In this document: positions 15,885-22,795 of the stretch, one piece after another
Layout of the letters: the number at the start of each line of letters is the position of its first letter
Position numbering within the stretch: position 1 is the stretch's first letter
DNA from: DATJMJ01 sp035508795
GTDB taxonomy: Bacteria; Actinomycetota; Acidimicrobiia; Acidimicrobiales; Palsa-688
Length of the DNA: 22,947 nt
Direction of reading: 5' to 3'
Assembly (NCBI GenBank): GCA_035508795.1
Contig: DATJMJ010000247.1
Span: 1 to 22,947 of the forward strand
The notes under the pieces: generated by a model
Told to the model about the DNA's origin: nothing
The model's input: only the letters and a program-made list of their open reading frames with translations
Database searches by the model: none
Translations under genes and position numbers: made by a program

Positions 15885-16879
15885 TGCCCCGTGCCGCCGG
15901 GCCGGCCAAAGGCTTCCGGCACAGTCTCAACGGCCTCTCCGGCCACGGTGGCGCTCCGGGCCGCAAGTGCTTGGACGGTACGGCTCGGGCTCGACCGCCC
16001 GAGCTTTCCGGCAAGCCACAAGCTCGTGCGAGCGAGGGCGGCCAGGTCGATGCCGGTACGGATACCGAGCCCGTCCAGATGGAAAACCAGGTCTTCGGTC
16101 GCGAGGTTGCCTGTCGCGCTCCCGGCGAAAGGGCAACCACCGAGCCCACCCGCCGAGGCGTCCACCGTGGTGATGCCGGACCTCAACGCCTCGAACGTGT
16201 TGGCGAGCGCCTGGCCGTAGGTGTCGTGAAAATGCACAGCCAGCACCCCCGTACTTGCGCCGGCGGCCACCAATTTGGTGACCAACCGGCCGACGGCACC
16301 CGGGGTCGCGACCCCGATCGTGTCCCCGAGCGACACTTCGCCGCACCCCATCGCCAAAAGCTGGCCTACGACACCGGCGACGGCGTCCGGCTCGACGTCG
16401 CCCTCCCAGGGGTCGCCGAAACACATCGAGACATATCCCCTGACGGGAAGGCCTTCCTGCCGTGCCGCGTGGACGGCCTCGCTCAGCATTTTGAGGCTCT
16501 CCTCCCGACCGCGCCCGAGGTTGCGCTCGGCGAAAGCCTCGGTGGCGCTGGCAGGGACGGAAACTTCGGTCACGCCGGCCGCCAAAGCCCGCTCGAGCCC
16601 GCGCATGTTCGGTACCAGGACCGGGTAACGTACGCCGGCAACACGCTCCAGGCAGCCGAGGATCTGCTCGGCGTCGGCCAGTTGCGGCACCATCTCCGGC
16701 CTGACAAGGCTGGTGACCTCGATCACCCGCAAGCCGGACCCCGACAGCCGGGCGATCAGCTCGAGCTTGGCCTCGAGCGGCACGATGGCCGCTTCGTTTT
16801 GCAACCCGTCCCTCGGGCCGACTTCGTAAACCGTCACCTCGGCCGGCAGGTCGGGGTGCCCGACGGCGGCCGGCATCAC
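15881..16879 (-). CDS. Hydroxymethylglutaryl-CoA lyase
   Basis: This 332-residue TIM-barrel enzyme splits HMG-CoA to acetoacetate and acetyl-CoA, the last step of leucine degradation. Active-site residues are visible: R23 and D24 in GPRDGLQNE, E54 in VIEVTS, metal-binding H216 and H218 in VHFHDTYGQA, and the catalytic cysteine C249 in the GGLGGCPFAGSATGN loop. That loop also distinguishes lyases from isopropylmalate or homocitrate synthases. The GTG at 16879 overlaps the carboxylase stop; an ATG one codon later (16876) is equally plausible. It sits between the carboxylase and the dehydrogenase, both with 4-base overlaps, in one operon with mccB and mccA. Confidence 0.94.
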   Translation of the reverse strand: MMPAAVGHPDLPAEVTVYEVGPRDGLQNEAAIVPLEAKLELIARLSGSGLRVIEVTSLVRPEMVPQLADAEQILGCLERVAGVRYPVLVPNMRGLERALAAGVTEVSVPASATEAFAERNLGRGREESLKMLSEAVHAARQEGLPVRGYVSMCFGDPWEGDVEPDAVAGVVGQLLAMGCGEVSLGDTIGVATPGAVGRLVTKLVAAGASTGVLAVHFHDTYGQALANTFEALRSGITTVDASAGGLGGCPFAGSATGNLATEDLVFHLDGLGIRTGIDLAALARTSLWLAGKLGRSSPSRTVQALAARSATVAGEAVETVPEAFGRPGGTGQ

Positions 16880-18960
16880 GAGGGCGCCCCGTCCCGGGTG
16901 ACGGCGCCTTCAGGCGCAAGCCCGGGCGCGTCCCCCCCGGGGCCCGCGCTAACACCGACGGCCGCGGCGCTCAGCTCGAAGACGACGTCTCCCCGGCCGA
17001 CATGCGCCCCGGCTGCGAAAAGAGCCCGCTCGACCGTGGCGGGAGACTTGGCTACCAACGGGTATTCCATCTTCATCGACTCGAGGATCCCTAGCACGTC
17101 TCCCGCCTTGACGTTGTCGCCGGCAACAACACTTACCACAGTCAGGATCCCCGGCAGCGGCGCCACGACGGCCCCTTCGTCGGCCAGGTCGGGCCGGGTG
17201 CTGCCCCTGCCCACGTCGAAAAGGTAAGAGCGGCCCCTGTAACCTACGTACACTGAGCGGCCCTCACCCGGGACGACGAAGAACTTTTCGACCGCTCCTT
17301 CCAGTTCGAGACGGAGCTCGTCGCCCCCGGCGTAAGCGATGGCCACCTCGACGGGAGCGCCAACACCTTCGACGACGTGCCTCCTGCCCTCCCCGTCAGG
17401 GTCGTCCCCTCCGCCTACCCGGCGCACGGACACTTCATGGGCCTGGCCTTCGGCCAAAAGGTACAACCGCACAGGGGAAAATAAGCCCCCGCCTCTCCAG
17501 CCGTCGGCTGCGAACGGGCCGGCCTGGGCGCCAGCGGTACGCTTGCGGCCGGCAAGGTAGACGGCTGCGGCGACGACCGGCAGCTGGCCACCCCCTCTGG
17601 CGAAAGAGGCCCCACGGTGGTCGGCCCAGCTCGTTGTGACCGATGCGCTCGCGAATTCGTCCGAAGCGAGAAGGCCCCGGAGGAACCCGAGGTTGGTCGT
17701 CAAGCCGAATATCACCGAACCATCGACTGCGTCGATGAGCTTGCGCCTCGCGACGTCGCGCTCGGGCCCGTGCACGATGATCTTCCCGACCATAGGGTCA
17801 TATCCCGTACCGACTTCTTGGCCCTCCTCGAGGTCGCTCTCCACCCGGGCCTCGCTCGGCCCGCTCGGCCAGCGGACATGCACTACCCTGCCCGCTTGTG
17901 GGAGGAAGCCCTGCTCGGGGTCCTCTGCGTAGATACGTGCCTCGATCGCGTGGCCTTGCGAGATGACCTCGTCCTGTGAAAAAGGGAGCGGCTGACCGCA
18001 GGCGAGCCGCAGTTGGAGCTCGACGAGGTCGAGGCCCGTAACCGCTTCGGTGACGCCGTGCTCGACCTGCAACCGGGTGTTCATCTCGAGGAAGTAGACG
18101 TCGTCCCCCTCGGCCATGAACTCCACCGTCCCGAGGCTCCGGTAGGAGACTTTCGAGGCGATCCTCAGGGCCGCCTCGAGGGCGCGGGCCCGCGCAACCG
18201 GGGAATTGACCGAAGCCGGGGCCTCCTCGACAACTTTTTGGTGACGACGCTGCACAGAGCAGTCCCTGTCCCAAAGGTGGAGGACTTTGCCGGCACCGTC
18301 GCCGACAACCTGCACTTCGAGGTGCCTCCCGTTCGGCAGGTAACGCTCGATGAACAGCGAGCCGTCCCCGAATGCGGAGAGCGCCTCACGTCTCGCTCCG
18401 TCGAGCGCCCGCCCGAGCTCGGCCTCGCTCCCCACGACCCTCATACCCTTGCCACCGCCGCCTGCAACGGCTTTCACAAGTGCGGGGAACCCGATCTCGC
18501 TCGCGACCCGTGCCCCGAGCACGCCCTCGGGGAGGCCGGCCGCCAGAGCGGGCGCGACGGGGGCACCCGCCTCGAAGGCGACCTGCCTTGCCCGGTCCTT
18601 TCGGCCCATCAGCTCGATGACATCAGGTTGCGGGCCTACGAAGATGAGCCCCTGGGACTCGCAGGCTCGCGCGAAACCCGCGTCCTCGGCCAGGAACCCG
18701 TACCCCGGGTGCACGGCGTCGGCCCCTTCGCGCCGCGCTGCGGCGAGGACGGCTTCGGCGGAGAGGTAGGACCGGCTCGCTGTACCCGGCCCGAGGTAGA
18801 CGGCCCGGTCCGCCTCGCGGACGTGGCGCGACCCCCGGTCGGGGCCGGAGTAGACCGCCACGGTACGCAGGCCAAGCCGGCGTGCGGTGCGGAGGACCCG
18901 CAGCGCCACTTCGCCTCGGTTGGCGACGAGCAGAGTCCCTATCGAGCCGTCGAGCATCAT
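16876..18960 (-). CDS. mccA: 3-methylcrotonyl-CoA carboxylase, biotin-carrying alpha subunit
   Basis: This 694-residue subunit carboxylates its biotin using ATP and bicarbonate, then hands the carboxyl group to the beta subunit. Biotin carboxylase motifs run from LLVANRGEVALRV at the N-terminus through HPGYGFLAED, the ATP-grasp GGGGKGM and the active-site EMNTRLQVEHGVTE. Here glycine stands where proline is usual (VEHPVTE). The C-terminal carrier domain has ILESMKMEYPL, with biotinyl lysine K630. The frame stays open to an ATG at 19023, but the first 21 residues there are an Arg-rich overlap with mccB, and homology starts after the double Met at 18960/18957, 7 bp past the mccB stop. Propionyl- or geranyl-CoA carboxylase alpha subunits look similar; the methylcrotonyl call rests on the beta subunit and the HMG-CoA lyase. 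Confidence 0.9.
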   Translation of the reverse strand: MMLDGSIGTLLVANRGEVALRVLRTARRLGLRTVAVYSGPDRGSRHVREADRAVYLGPGTASRSYLSAEAVLAAARREGADAVHPGYGFLAEDAGFARACESQGLIFVGPQPDVIELMGRKDRARQVAFEAGAPVAPALAAGLPEGVLGARVASEIGFPALVKAVAGGGGKGMRVVGSEAELGRALDGARREALSAFGDGSLFIERYLPNGRHLEVQVVGDGAGKVLHLWDRDCSVQRRHQKVVEEAPASVNSPVARARALEAALRIASKVSYRSLGTVEFMAEGDDVYFLEMNTRLQVEHGVTEAVTGLDLVELQLRLACGQPLPFSQDEVISQGHAIEARIYAEDPEQGFLPQAGRVVHVRWPSGPSEARVESDLEEGQEVGTGYDPMVGKIIVHGPERDVARRKLIDAVDGSVIFGLTTNLGFLRGLLASDEFASASVTTSWADHRGASFARGGGQLPVVAAAVYLAGRKRTAGAQAGPFAADGWRGGGLFSPVRLYLLAEGQAHEVSVRRVGGGDDPDGEGRRHVVEGVGAPVEVAIAYAGGDELRLELEGAVEKFFVVPGEGRSVYVGYRGRSYLFDVGRGSTRPDLADEGAVVAPLPGILTVVSVVAGDNVKAGDVLGILESMKMEYPLVAKSPATVERALFAAGAHVGRGDVVFELSAAAVGVSAGPGGDAPGLAPEGAVTRDGAPS

Positions 18961-18967
18961 CGCGCGC

Positions 18968-20518
18968 TCACATCCGGAACACGCCGTAGCGCGCCGGCGA
19001 GGCCGGCGGCGAAGAGGCTGCAAGGGCGAGCCCCATCCCGAGGACGCGGCGCGTGTCGACAGGGTCGATTATGCCGTCGTCCCAAAGCCGCGCCGTCGAG
19101 TAGTACGCAGAACCCTGGAGGGCGTAACGCTCCCTGACCTGCTCCCTGCGGGCTTCGTCCTGCGGTCCCGGGCCTCCCCCGACGAGCGAGAGGACAGCCG
19201 CCGCCTGGTCGCCACCCATGACCGAAATCCTCGCGTTCGGCCACATGAAAAGAAAGCGCGGGTCGAACGCTCGCCCGCACATCCCGTAATTACCGGCGCC
19301 GAACGAGCCACCTATCACGACTGTCAGCTTGGCGACCCGCGAGCAGGCGACGGCGGTAACGAGCTTGGCGCCGTCCTTCGCGATCCCACGGTTCTCGTAC
19401 TCGCGCCCGACCATGAAACCGCTTATGTTCTGGAGGAACACGAGCGGGGTCCCACGCTGGTTGCACAGTTGCACAAAATGGGCACCTTTCAAAGCAGATT
19501 CGCCAAATAGGATGCCGTTGTTGGCCACGATGCCCACCCGGTACCCCAAAATGCGCGCGAAAGCGCACACGAGGGTTTCCCCGTACTCCGCTTTGAACTC
19601 GTGCAGTACCGAGCCGTCCACGAGCCGGCGGAGCACTTCGTGTACGTCATAGGGCTGGCGGGTATCAGCCGGCACCCGGTCGTAGAGTTCCCCGGGGTCC
19701 TCCAAAGGCTCTTCGGGGCTCTCCCTGTCACGGTCGGCCTGGCCGGCCCCGGCTGCAGGGCCCAGGGTGCCGACCATCGACCGCAACCGGGCGATGGCCT
19801 CGGCGTCGTCCTCGGCGAGATGGTCGACAACCCCGGAGCGCCTCGCATGGACGTCACCCCCACCGAGCTCTTCCGCCGTGACGACCTCGCCGGTCGCAGC
19901 CTTGACGAGCGGCGGGCCACCGAGGAACACGGTCCCCTGGTTACGGACGATAACGCTCTCGTCGCTCATCGCAGGCACGTACGCGCCTCCGGCGGTGCTC
20001 GAGCCGAGCACGGCTGACAGCTGCGCGATCCCCGCTTCGGACATACGAGCCTGGTTGTAGAAAATACGGCCGAAGTGGTCCCGGTCCGGGAACACCTCGT
20101 CCTGGAGGGGAAGGTAGGCCCCGCCCGAGTCCACGAGGTAGCAGCACGGGAGGCCATGCGCCCAGGCGATTTCCTGCGCCCGGAGATGTTTTTTGACGGT
20201 CATCGGGAAGTAAGTACCGCCCTTCACCGTCGCATCGTTTGCGACGACCATGCACGGCCGCCCGCTCACGGTCCCGATACCGGTCACTATCCCGGCGGCA
20301 GGCACCGGCTCGTCGTACATGTCCCATGCAGCGAGCGGGGACAGTTCGAGGAACGGGGCCCCCGGGTCGAGCAGCATGTCGACCCGGTCCCGCACGAGCA
20401 GCTTTCCCCGCCCGACATGGCGCCTGCGGGCAGCCTCGTCGCCGCCCTTGCGCACGAGGACGAGCCGTTCGCGAAGCTCGGCCGACATGTCGCGCAACGA
20501 CGGCCCGGTCATCGGCAT
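18968..20518 (-). CDS. mccB: 3-methylcrotonyl-CoA carboxylase, carboxyltransferase beta subunit
   Basis: This roughly 516-residue carboxyltransferase moves carboxyl from biotin to 3-methylcrotonyl-CoA, making 3-methylglutaconyl-CoA. Several blocks are characteristic of MccB rather than propionyl-CoA carboxylase: the run LPLQDEVFPDRDHFGRIFYN, STAGGAYVPAMSDE, QNISGFMVGREYENRGIAKD and SFGAGNYGMCGRAFDPRF. The frame opens at a GTG at 20536. I prefer the ATG at 20518 because a G-run (GGGGGG) lies 7 bases upstream. It is the first gene of a five-gene minus-strand operon (mccB, mccA, HMG-CoA lyase, dehydrogenase, etfD-like) and diverges from the hydratase gene across an intergenic gap of about 90 bp. 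Confidence 0.94.
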   Translation of the reverse strand: MPMTGPSLRDMSAELRERLVLVRKGGDEAARRRHVGRGKLLVRDRVDMLLDPGAPFLELSPLAAWDMYDEPVPAAGIVTGIGTVSGRPCMVVANDATVKGGTYFPMTVKKHLRAQEIAWAHGLPCCYLVDSGGAYLPLQDEVFPDRDHFGRIFYNQARMSEAGIAQLSAVLGSSTAGGAYVPAMSDESVIVRNQGTVFLGGPPLVKAATGEVVTAEELGGGDVHARRSGVVDHLAEDDAEAIARLRSMVGTLGPAAGAGQADRDRESPEEPLEDPGELYDRVPADTRQPYDVHEVLRRLVDGSVLHEFKAEYGETLVCAFARILGYRVGIVANNGILFGESALKGAHFVQLCNQRGTPLVFLQNISGFMVGREYENRGIAKDGAKLVTAVACSRVAKLTVVIGGSFGAGNYGMCGRAFDPRFLFMWPNARISVMGGDQAAAVLSLVGGGPGPQDEARREQVRERYALQGSAYYSTARLWDDGIIDPVDTRRVLGMGLALAASSPPASPARYGVFRM

Positions 20519-20530
20519 CTTGTTACCCCC

Positions 20531-20570
20531 CGGCACTGTTACCCGAGGCTAACCTAGGTGCGCAGTGCCG
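20531..20570. promoter_or_regulatory. Divergent control region between mccB and the hydratase gene
   Basis: CGGCACTG (20531-20538) and CAGTGCCG (20563-20570) are perfect 8-bp arms separated by 24 bases, centred between the two divergent genes. Within the gap GTTA and TAAC (20538-20553) form a smaller dyad, and TAACCT (20550-20555) fits a TANNNT -10 for the plus-strand gene. A shared regulator of both directions is inferred; none is identified. Confidence 0.35.
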
Positions 20571-20606
20571 CCGGGGAGCCCGCCCGGGCCCACGGAGGAG
20601 CCGCTG

Positions 20607-21419
20607 ATGGCACGGCCGAGCCAGACAAGTGAGCCCCCGCTGGTCCGCCGTGCCGACCACGGCTTGGTCGCCGAGCTTGTCCTCGACCGGCCTGGTGCCC
20701 TCAACGCCATCTCGACGGCCATGGCGCGCCAGCTCACCGAGCGTTGTGAAGTCATCAGCGCCGAGGGGCTGAGAGGGCCGGCAGCAGTTGCGCTGACCTC
20801 GAGCTGCGAGCGGGCCTTTTCTGCAGGGGCGGACCTCAAGGAGCGGGCGCGCTTCGGCGACGCCGACATGCTGGCACAACGACCGGTCATCCGCGCCGCC
20901 TTCGAAGCGGTGCGTTCGCTCCCGGTCCCCGCGATCGCCGCAGTCGCCGGCTACGCGCTGGGTGGCGGGTACGAACTGGCCCTTTGCTGCGACGTGATCG
21001 TCGCAGACGAGACGGCGGAAATAGCCCTGCCCGAGGTCACGGTCGGGCTCGTGCCGGGTGGAGGCGGGACCCAGCTCCTCGCCCGCCGGAGCGGCCCAGG
21101 GACGGCTGCCGACCTCATCCTGAGCGGCCGGCGTGTCCGTGCAGGCGAAGCGCTCCGGTTGCGGTTGGTCGACAGAGTAGTGGCAGCCGGGACGGCGGTT
21201 GCTGCCGCGCTCGAGCTCGCCCAGCTGATGGCGGCAAACTCGCCCATTGCGGTTAGGGCCGCCAAGCGGGCGCTGCGCTCGACAGCGGAGCACGGCCTTG
21301 CAACCGGCCTGGAAGTCGAGGACGCTGCTTGGAGGGCGGCAGCGACATCAGAGGACCGCGTCGAGGGGATCTCTGCCTTCGTGGGCAAAAAACAGCCAGC
21401 TTGGCCCTCGCGCAAATAA
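20607..21419 (+). CDS. Enoyl-CoA hydratase, methylglutaconyl-CoA hydratase-like (LiuC/AUH)
   Basis: This 270-residue crotonase-fold enzyme probably hydrates 3-methylglutaconyl-CoA to HMG-CoA, linking the carboxylase to the lyase. AFSAGADLKERA (70-81) matches the AUH/LiuC form of the oxyanion-hole loop. Both catalytic glutamates are present: E123 in GGGYELALCCD and E143 in LPEVTVGLVPGGGGTQ. The frame extends up to a GTG at 20565, but the ATG at 20607 has GGAGG 8-9 bases upstream and is the better start. It diverges from mccB, so the complete lower leucine pathway flanks one control region. A general short-chain enoyl-CoA hydratase is the alternative. Confidence 0.88.
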   Translation: MARPSQTSEPPLVRRADHGLVAELVLDRPGALNAISTAMARQLTERCEVISAEGLRGPAAVALTSSCERAFSAGADLKERARFGDADMLAQRPVIRAAFEAVRSLPVPAIAAVAGYALGGGYELALCCDVIVADETAEIALPEVTVGLVPGGGGTQLLARRSGPGTAADLILSGRRVRAGEALRLRLVDRVVAAGTAVAAALELAQLMAANSPIAVRAAKRALRSTAEHGLATGLEVEDAAWRAAATSEDRVEGISAFVGKKQPAWPSRK

Positions 21420-21435
21420 CGGGCCACGGTCCCTC

Positions 21436-21441
21436 TACAAT
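21436..21441 (+). promoter_or_regulatory. Possible -10 box of the DeoR-family gene
   Basis: TACAAT, a near-consensus -10 hexamer, lies between the hydratase stop and the regulator start, followed by GGAGG at 21450-21454. No clear -35 is present, so the regulator may also be read from the hydratase promoter. Confidence 0.3.
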
Positions 21442-21464
21442 AATGCGCCGGAGGCACATGCAAG

Positions 21465-22343
21465 GTGCTTGACACCGGCGTTGACGTTGGGTACGTGGAC
21501 GGCACGGGGGTAGCACCGCGAGCCCGGCCACTTACCCGCCCTGTAGAGCACCACCGCGGTCGGCGGCCCGTCAGCGAAGTTCTCGGTGCCCACGAACGCC
21601 AGCTCGAGATCCTCGCCTCTGCCCGTGAACATGGAAGGGTCGACGTGTCCACGGCCGCAGAGCGCTTCGGCGTAGCCGTCGAAACCATAAGGCGCGACAT
21701 GAAAATGCTCGAGCGCAATGGCTTGATCCGCCGCAGCTACGGGAGCGCTTTTCCCGTTGTCAGGTCCGTATTCGAGACGGACCTCGCCTCACGCGAGACC
21801 AACCATGTCGAGCAAAAGCAGCGCATCGCCGAAGAAGCAGTCAAGCACCTCAACGAGGCGGACACCGTTTTCGTAGACGAGGGTTACCTACCCCAGCTCC
21901 TGGCTCAAAGCCTCCCCGCTGCCCGCCAGCTCACGGTCGTCACAGCCTCACTGCCGGTTGCCGCACTGCTCGCGCCCCGTCCCAATTACATGGTGCTGCT
22001 CCTCGGAGGGCTGGTGCGCGGCCGCACGCTCGCTACTGTCGAGCACTGGGCGACCAGGATGCTCGCAGAATTTGTGATCGACCTGGCCTTCGTGGGGGCT
22101 AACGGGATTTCGCTAGCCGAGGGCCTGACAACCCCTGACCCGCGTGTAGCCGAGGTCAAGGCGGCCGTCGTGCGCGCCGCCCGCCGCCGGATATTCGTAG
22201 GCACCTATGAGAAGTTCGGCACGGCGAGCTTTTGCCGCTTTGCGCACGTGAGCGACCTCGAACTCATCGTAACCGACAGCCGGTTCCCATCCGGCATTGC
22301 CCGCCAGTACTCCGCAGCCGGACCCGTCGTAATCCGCTGCTAA
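21465..22343 (+). CDS. DeoR-family transcriptional regulator
   Basis: This 292-residue (or shorter) DNA-binding protein of the DeoR/GlpR class usually responds to a phosphorylated sugar. The winged helix spans about residues 43-95: HERQLEILASAREHGRVDVS, then TAAERFGVAVETIRRDMKML and ERNGLIRRSYG. The C-terminal sensor has LLGGLVRGRTLATVEHW, IDLAFVGANGI and GLTTPDPRVAEVK. The usual SGTT-type phosphate loop reads VDEGYLPQLL here, and the usual DSSKFG reads GTYEKFG, so the effector may be atypical. The first 40 or so residues before the helix-turn-helix match no family. The GTG at 21465 (GGAGG 10 bases upstream) is the best available start, since no ATG lies closer to the domain. It starts 46 bases after the hydratase stop. 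Its target is more likely the exported-protein gene downstream than the leucine genes. Confidence 0.85.
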   Translation: MLDTGVDVGYVDGTGVAPRARPLTRPVEHHRGRRPVSEVLGAHERQLEILASAREHGRVDVSTAAERFGVAVETIRRDMKMLERNGLIRRSYGSAFPVVRSVFETDLASRETNHVEQKQRIAEEAVKHLNEADTVFVDEGYLPQLLAQSLPAARQLTVVTASLPVAALLAPRPNYMVLLLGGLVRGRTLATVEHWATRMLAEFVIDLAFVGANGISLAEGLTTPDPRVAEVKAAVVRAARRRIFVGTYEKFGTASFCRFAHVSDLELIVTDSRFPSGIARQYSAAGPVVIRC

Positions 22344-22353
22344 TCGCGCTTCC

Positions 22354-22388
22354 AGGCACCGCGCAAGGGGAGGCGACAGACGGTGCCT
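22354..22388 (+). terminator. Possible stem-loop after the DeoR-family gene
   Basis: AGGCACCG (22354-22361) and CGGTGCCT (22381-22388) form an 8-bp perfect stem with a 19-base loop, starting 11 bp after the stop codon. No U-run follows, so if it terminates it is a weak or assisted terminator. Confidence 0.3.
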
Positions 22389-22570
22389 ATTTACGCGGAG
22401 TAGCAGCAGCGGTCTCGGCGGGAAAGCGGTCCGCACTATTGCCGGTGATCGTCGACCGGGCAGCTACGGCGCCCTGTTCGGGCAAAGACTACGACATCCT
22501 CGCTGGTCAGGTAGTCAGCAACAGCCCTTCAACCCCACAAAACCGGGCATAAACTCTCCCTCCTGCACTA

Positions 22571-22600
22571 TTGAAGGTCCTCCCAACTCGTACTTACAAT
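22571..22600 (+). promoter_or_regulatory. Candidate promoter of the exported-protein gene
   Basis: TTGAAG (22571-22576) and TACAAT (22595-22600) are near-consensus -35 and -10 hexamers with an 18-base spacer at the start of the AT-rich stretch. This would give a leader of roughly 190 bases before the ATG at 22796. Confidence 0.45.
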
Positions 22601-22608
22601 CCGTTGTA
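22595..22608. promoter_or_regulatory. Candidate operator overlapping the -10 box
   Basis: TACAA-TCCG-TTGTA is a perfect 5-bp dyad with a 4-base centre lying directly over the proposed -10 and start site. The nearby DeoR-family protein is the obvious candidate ligand, by position only. Confidence 0.35.
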
Positions 22609-22679
22609 GGGGAACCAACAGATAAATGCTCAATCTCTTGCCGTAAATATCCAACTTAATACCGCTTAATTTAGCTCGT

Positions 22680-22704
22680 CCCTCAGGCATTTCCCTTCTG
22701 AGGG
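22680..22704 (+). repeat. Leader hairpin 1
   Basis: CCCTCAG (22680-22686) and CTGAGGG (22698-22704) pair perfectly around 11 bases, within the proposed leader of the exported-protein gene. Confidence 0.45.
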
Positions 22705-22736
22705 CGCCTAATTCAAACCGGACAAACCCGGGTAGC

Positions 22737-22758
22737 GGCGCGCGTTTTGTGGCGCGCC
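22737..22758 (+). repeat. Leader hairpin 2, GC-rich, upstream of the ribosome site
   Basis: GGCGCGC (22737-22743) and GCGCGCC (22752-22758) pair perfectly around the 8-base loop GTTTTGTG. It ends about 26 bp before GAGGGGAG, the ribosome site of the next gene. Confidence 0.45.
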
Positions 22759-22795
22759 CGATTGCCTCCTAACCCATAAGCAACGAGGGGAGAAA

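Larger units (their letters stand above)
22344..22795. other. 452-bp non-coding region between the DeoR gene and an exported-protein gene
   Basis: No gene can be supported here. The first 200 bp are GC-rich; one frame stays open to 22552, but only as an extension of a shadow frame inside the regulator gene, and its product is not recognised. From about 22550 to 22680 the sequence becomes clearly AT-rich. This part holds a promoter-like pair, a dyad over the -10, a direct repeat CTTAAT at 22655 and 22665 (10 bp apart) and two hairpins before the next gene. Confidence 0.7.

Noticed and set aside
15791..17227. 478-residue plus-strand open frame
   Set aside because: Runs antisense through HMG-CoA lyase and mccA; no domain or plausible ribosome site.
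18013..19137. 374-residue plus-strand open frame
   Set aside because: Antisense to mccA and the end of mccB, both of which carry full motif sets; its composition is that of a reverse-frame shadow.
21458..21472. ATG at 21458 next to GGAGG as start of the DeoR gene
   Set aside because: It is out of frame with the regulator and meets a stop after four codons.
22232..22552. 106-residue open frame spanning the end of the DeoR gene and the intergenic region
   Set aside because: It begins inside the regulator in another frame, has no ribosome site of its own and no recognisable domain. A gene remnant cannot be excluded but is not supported.
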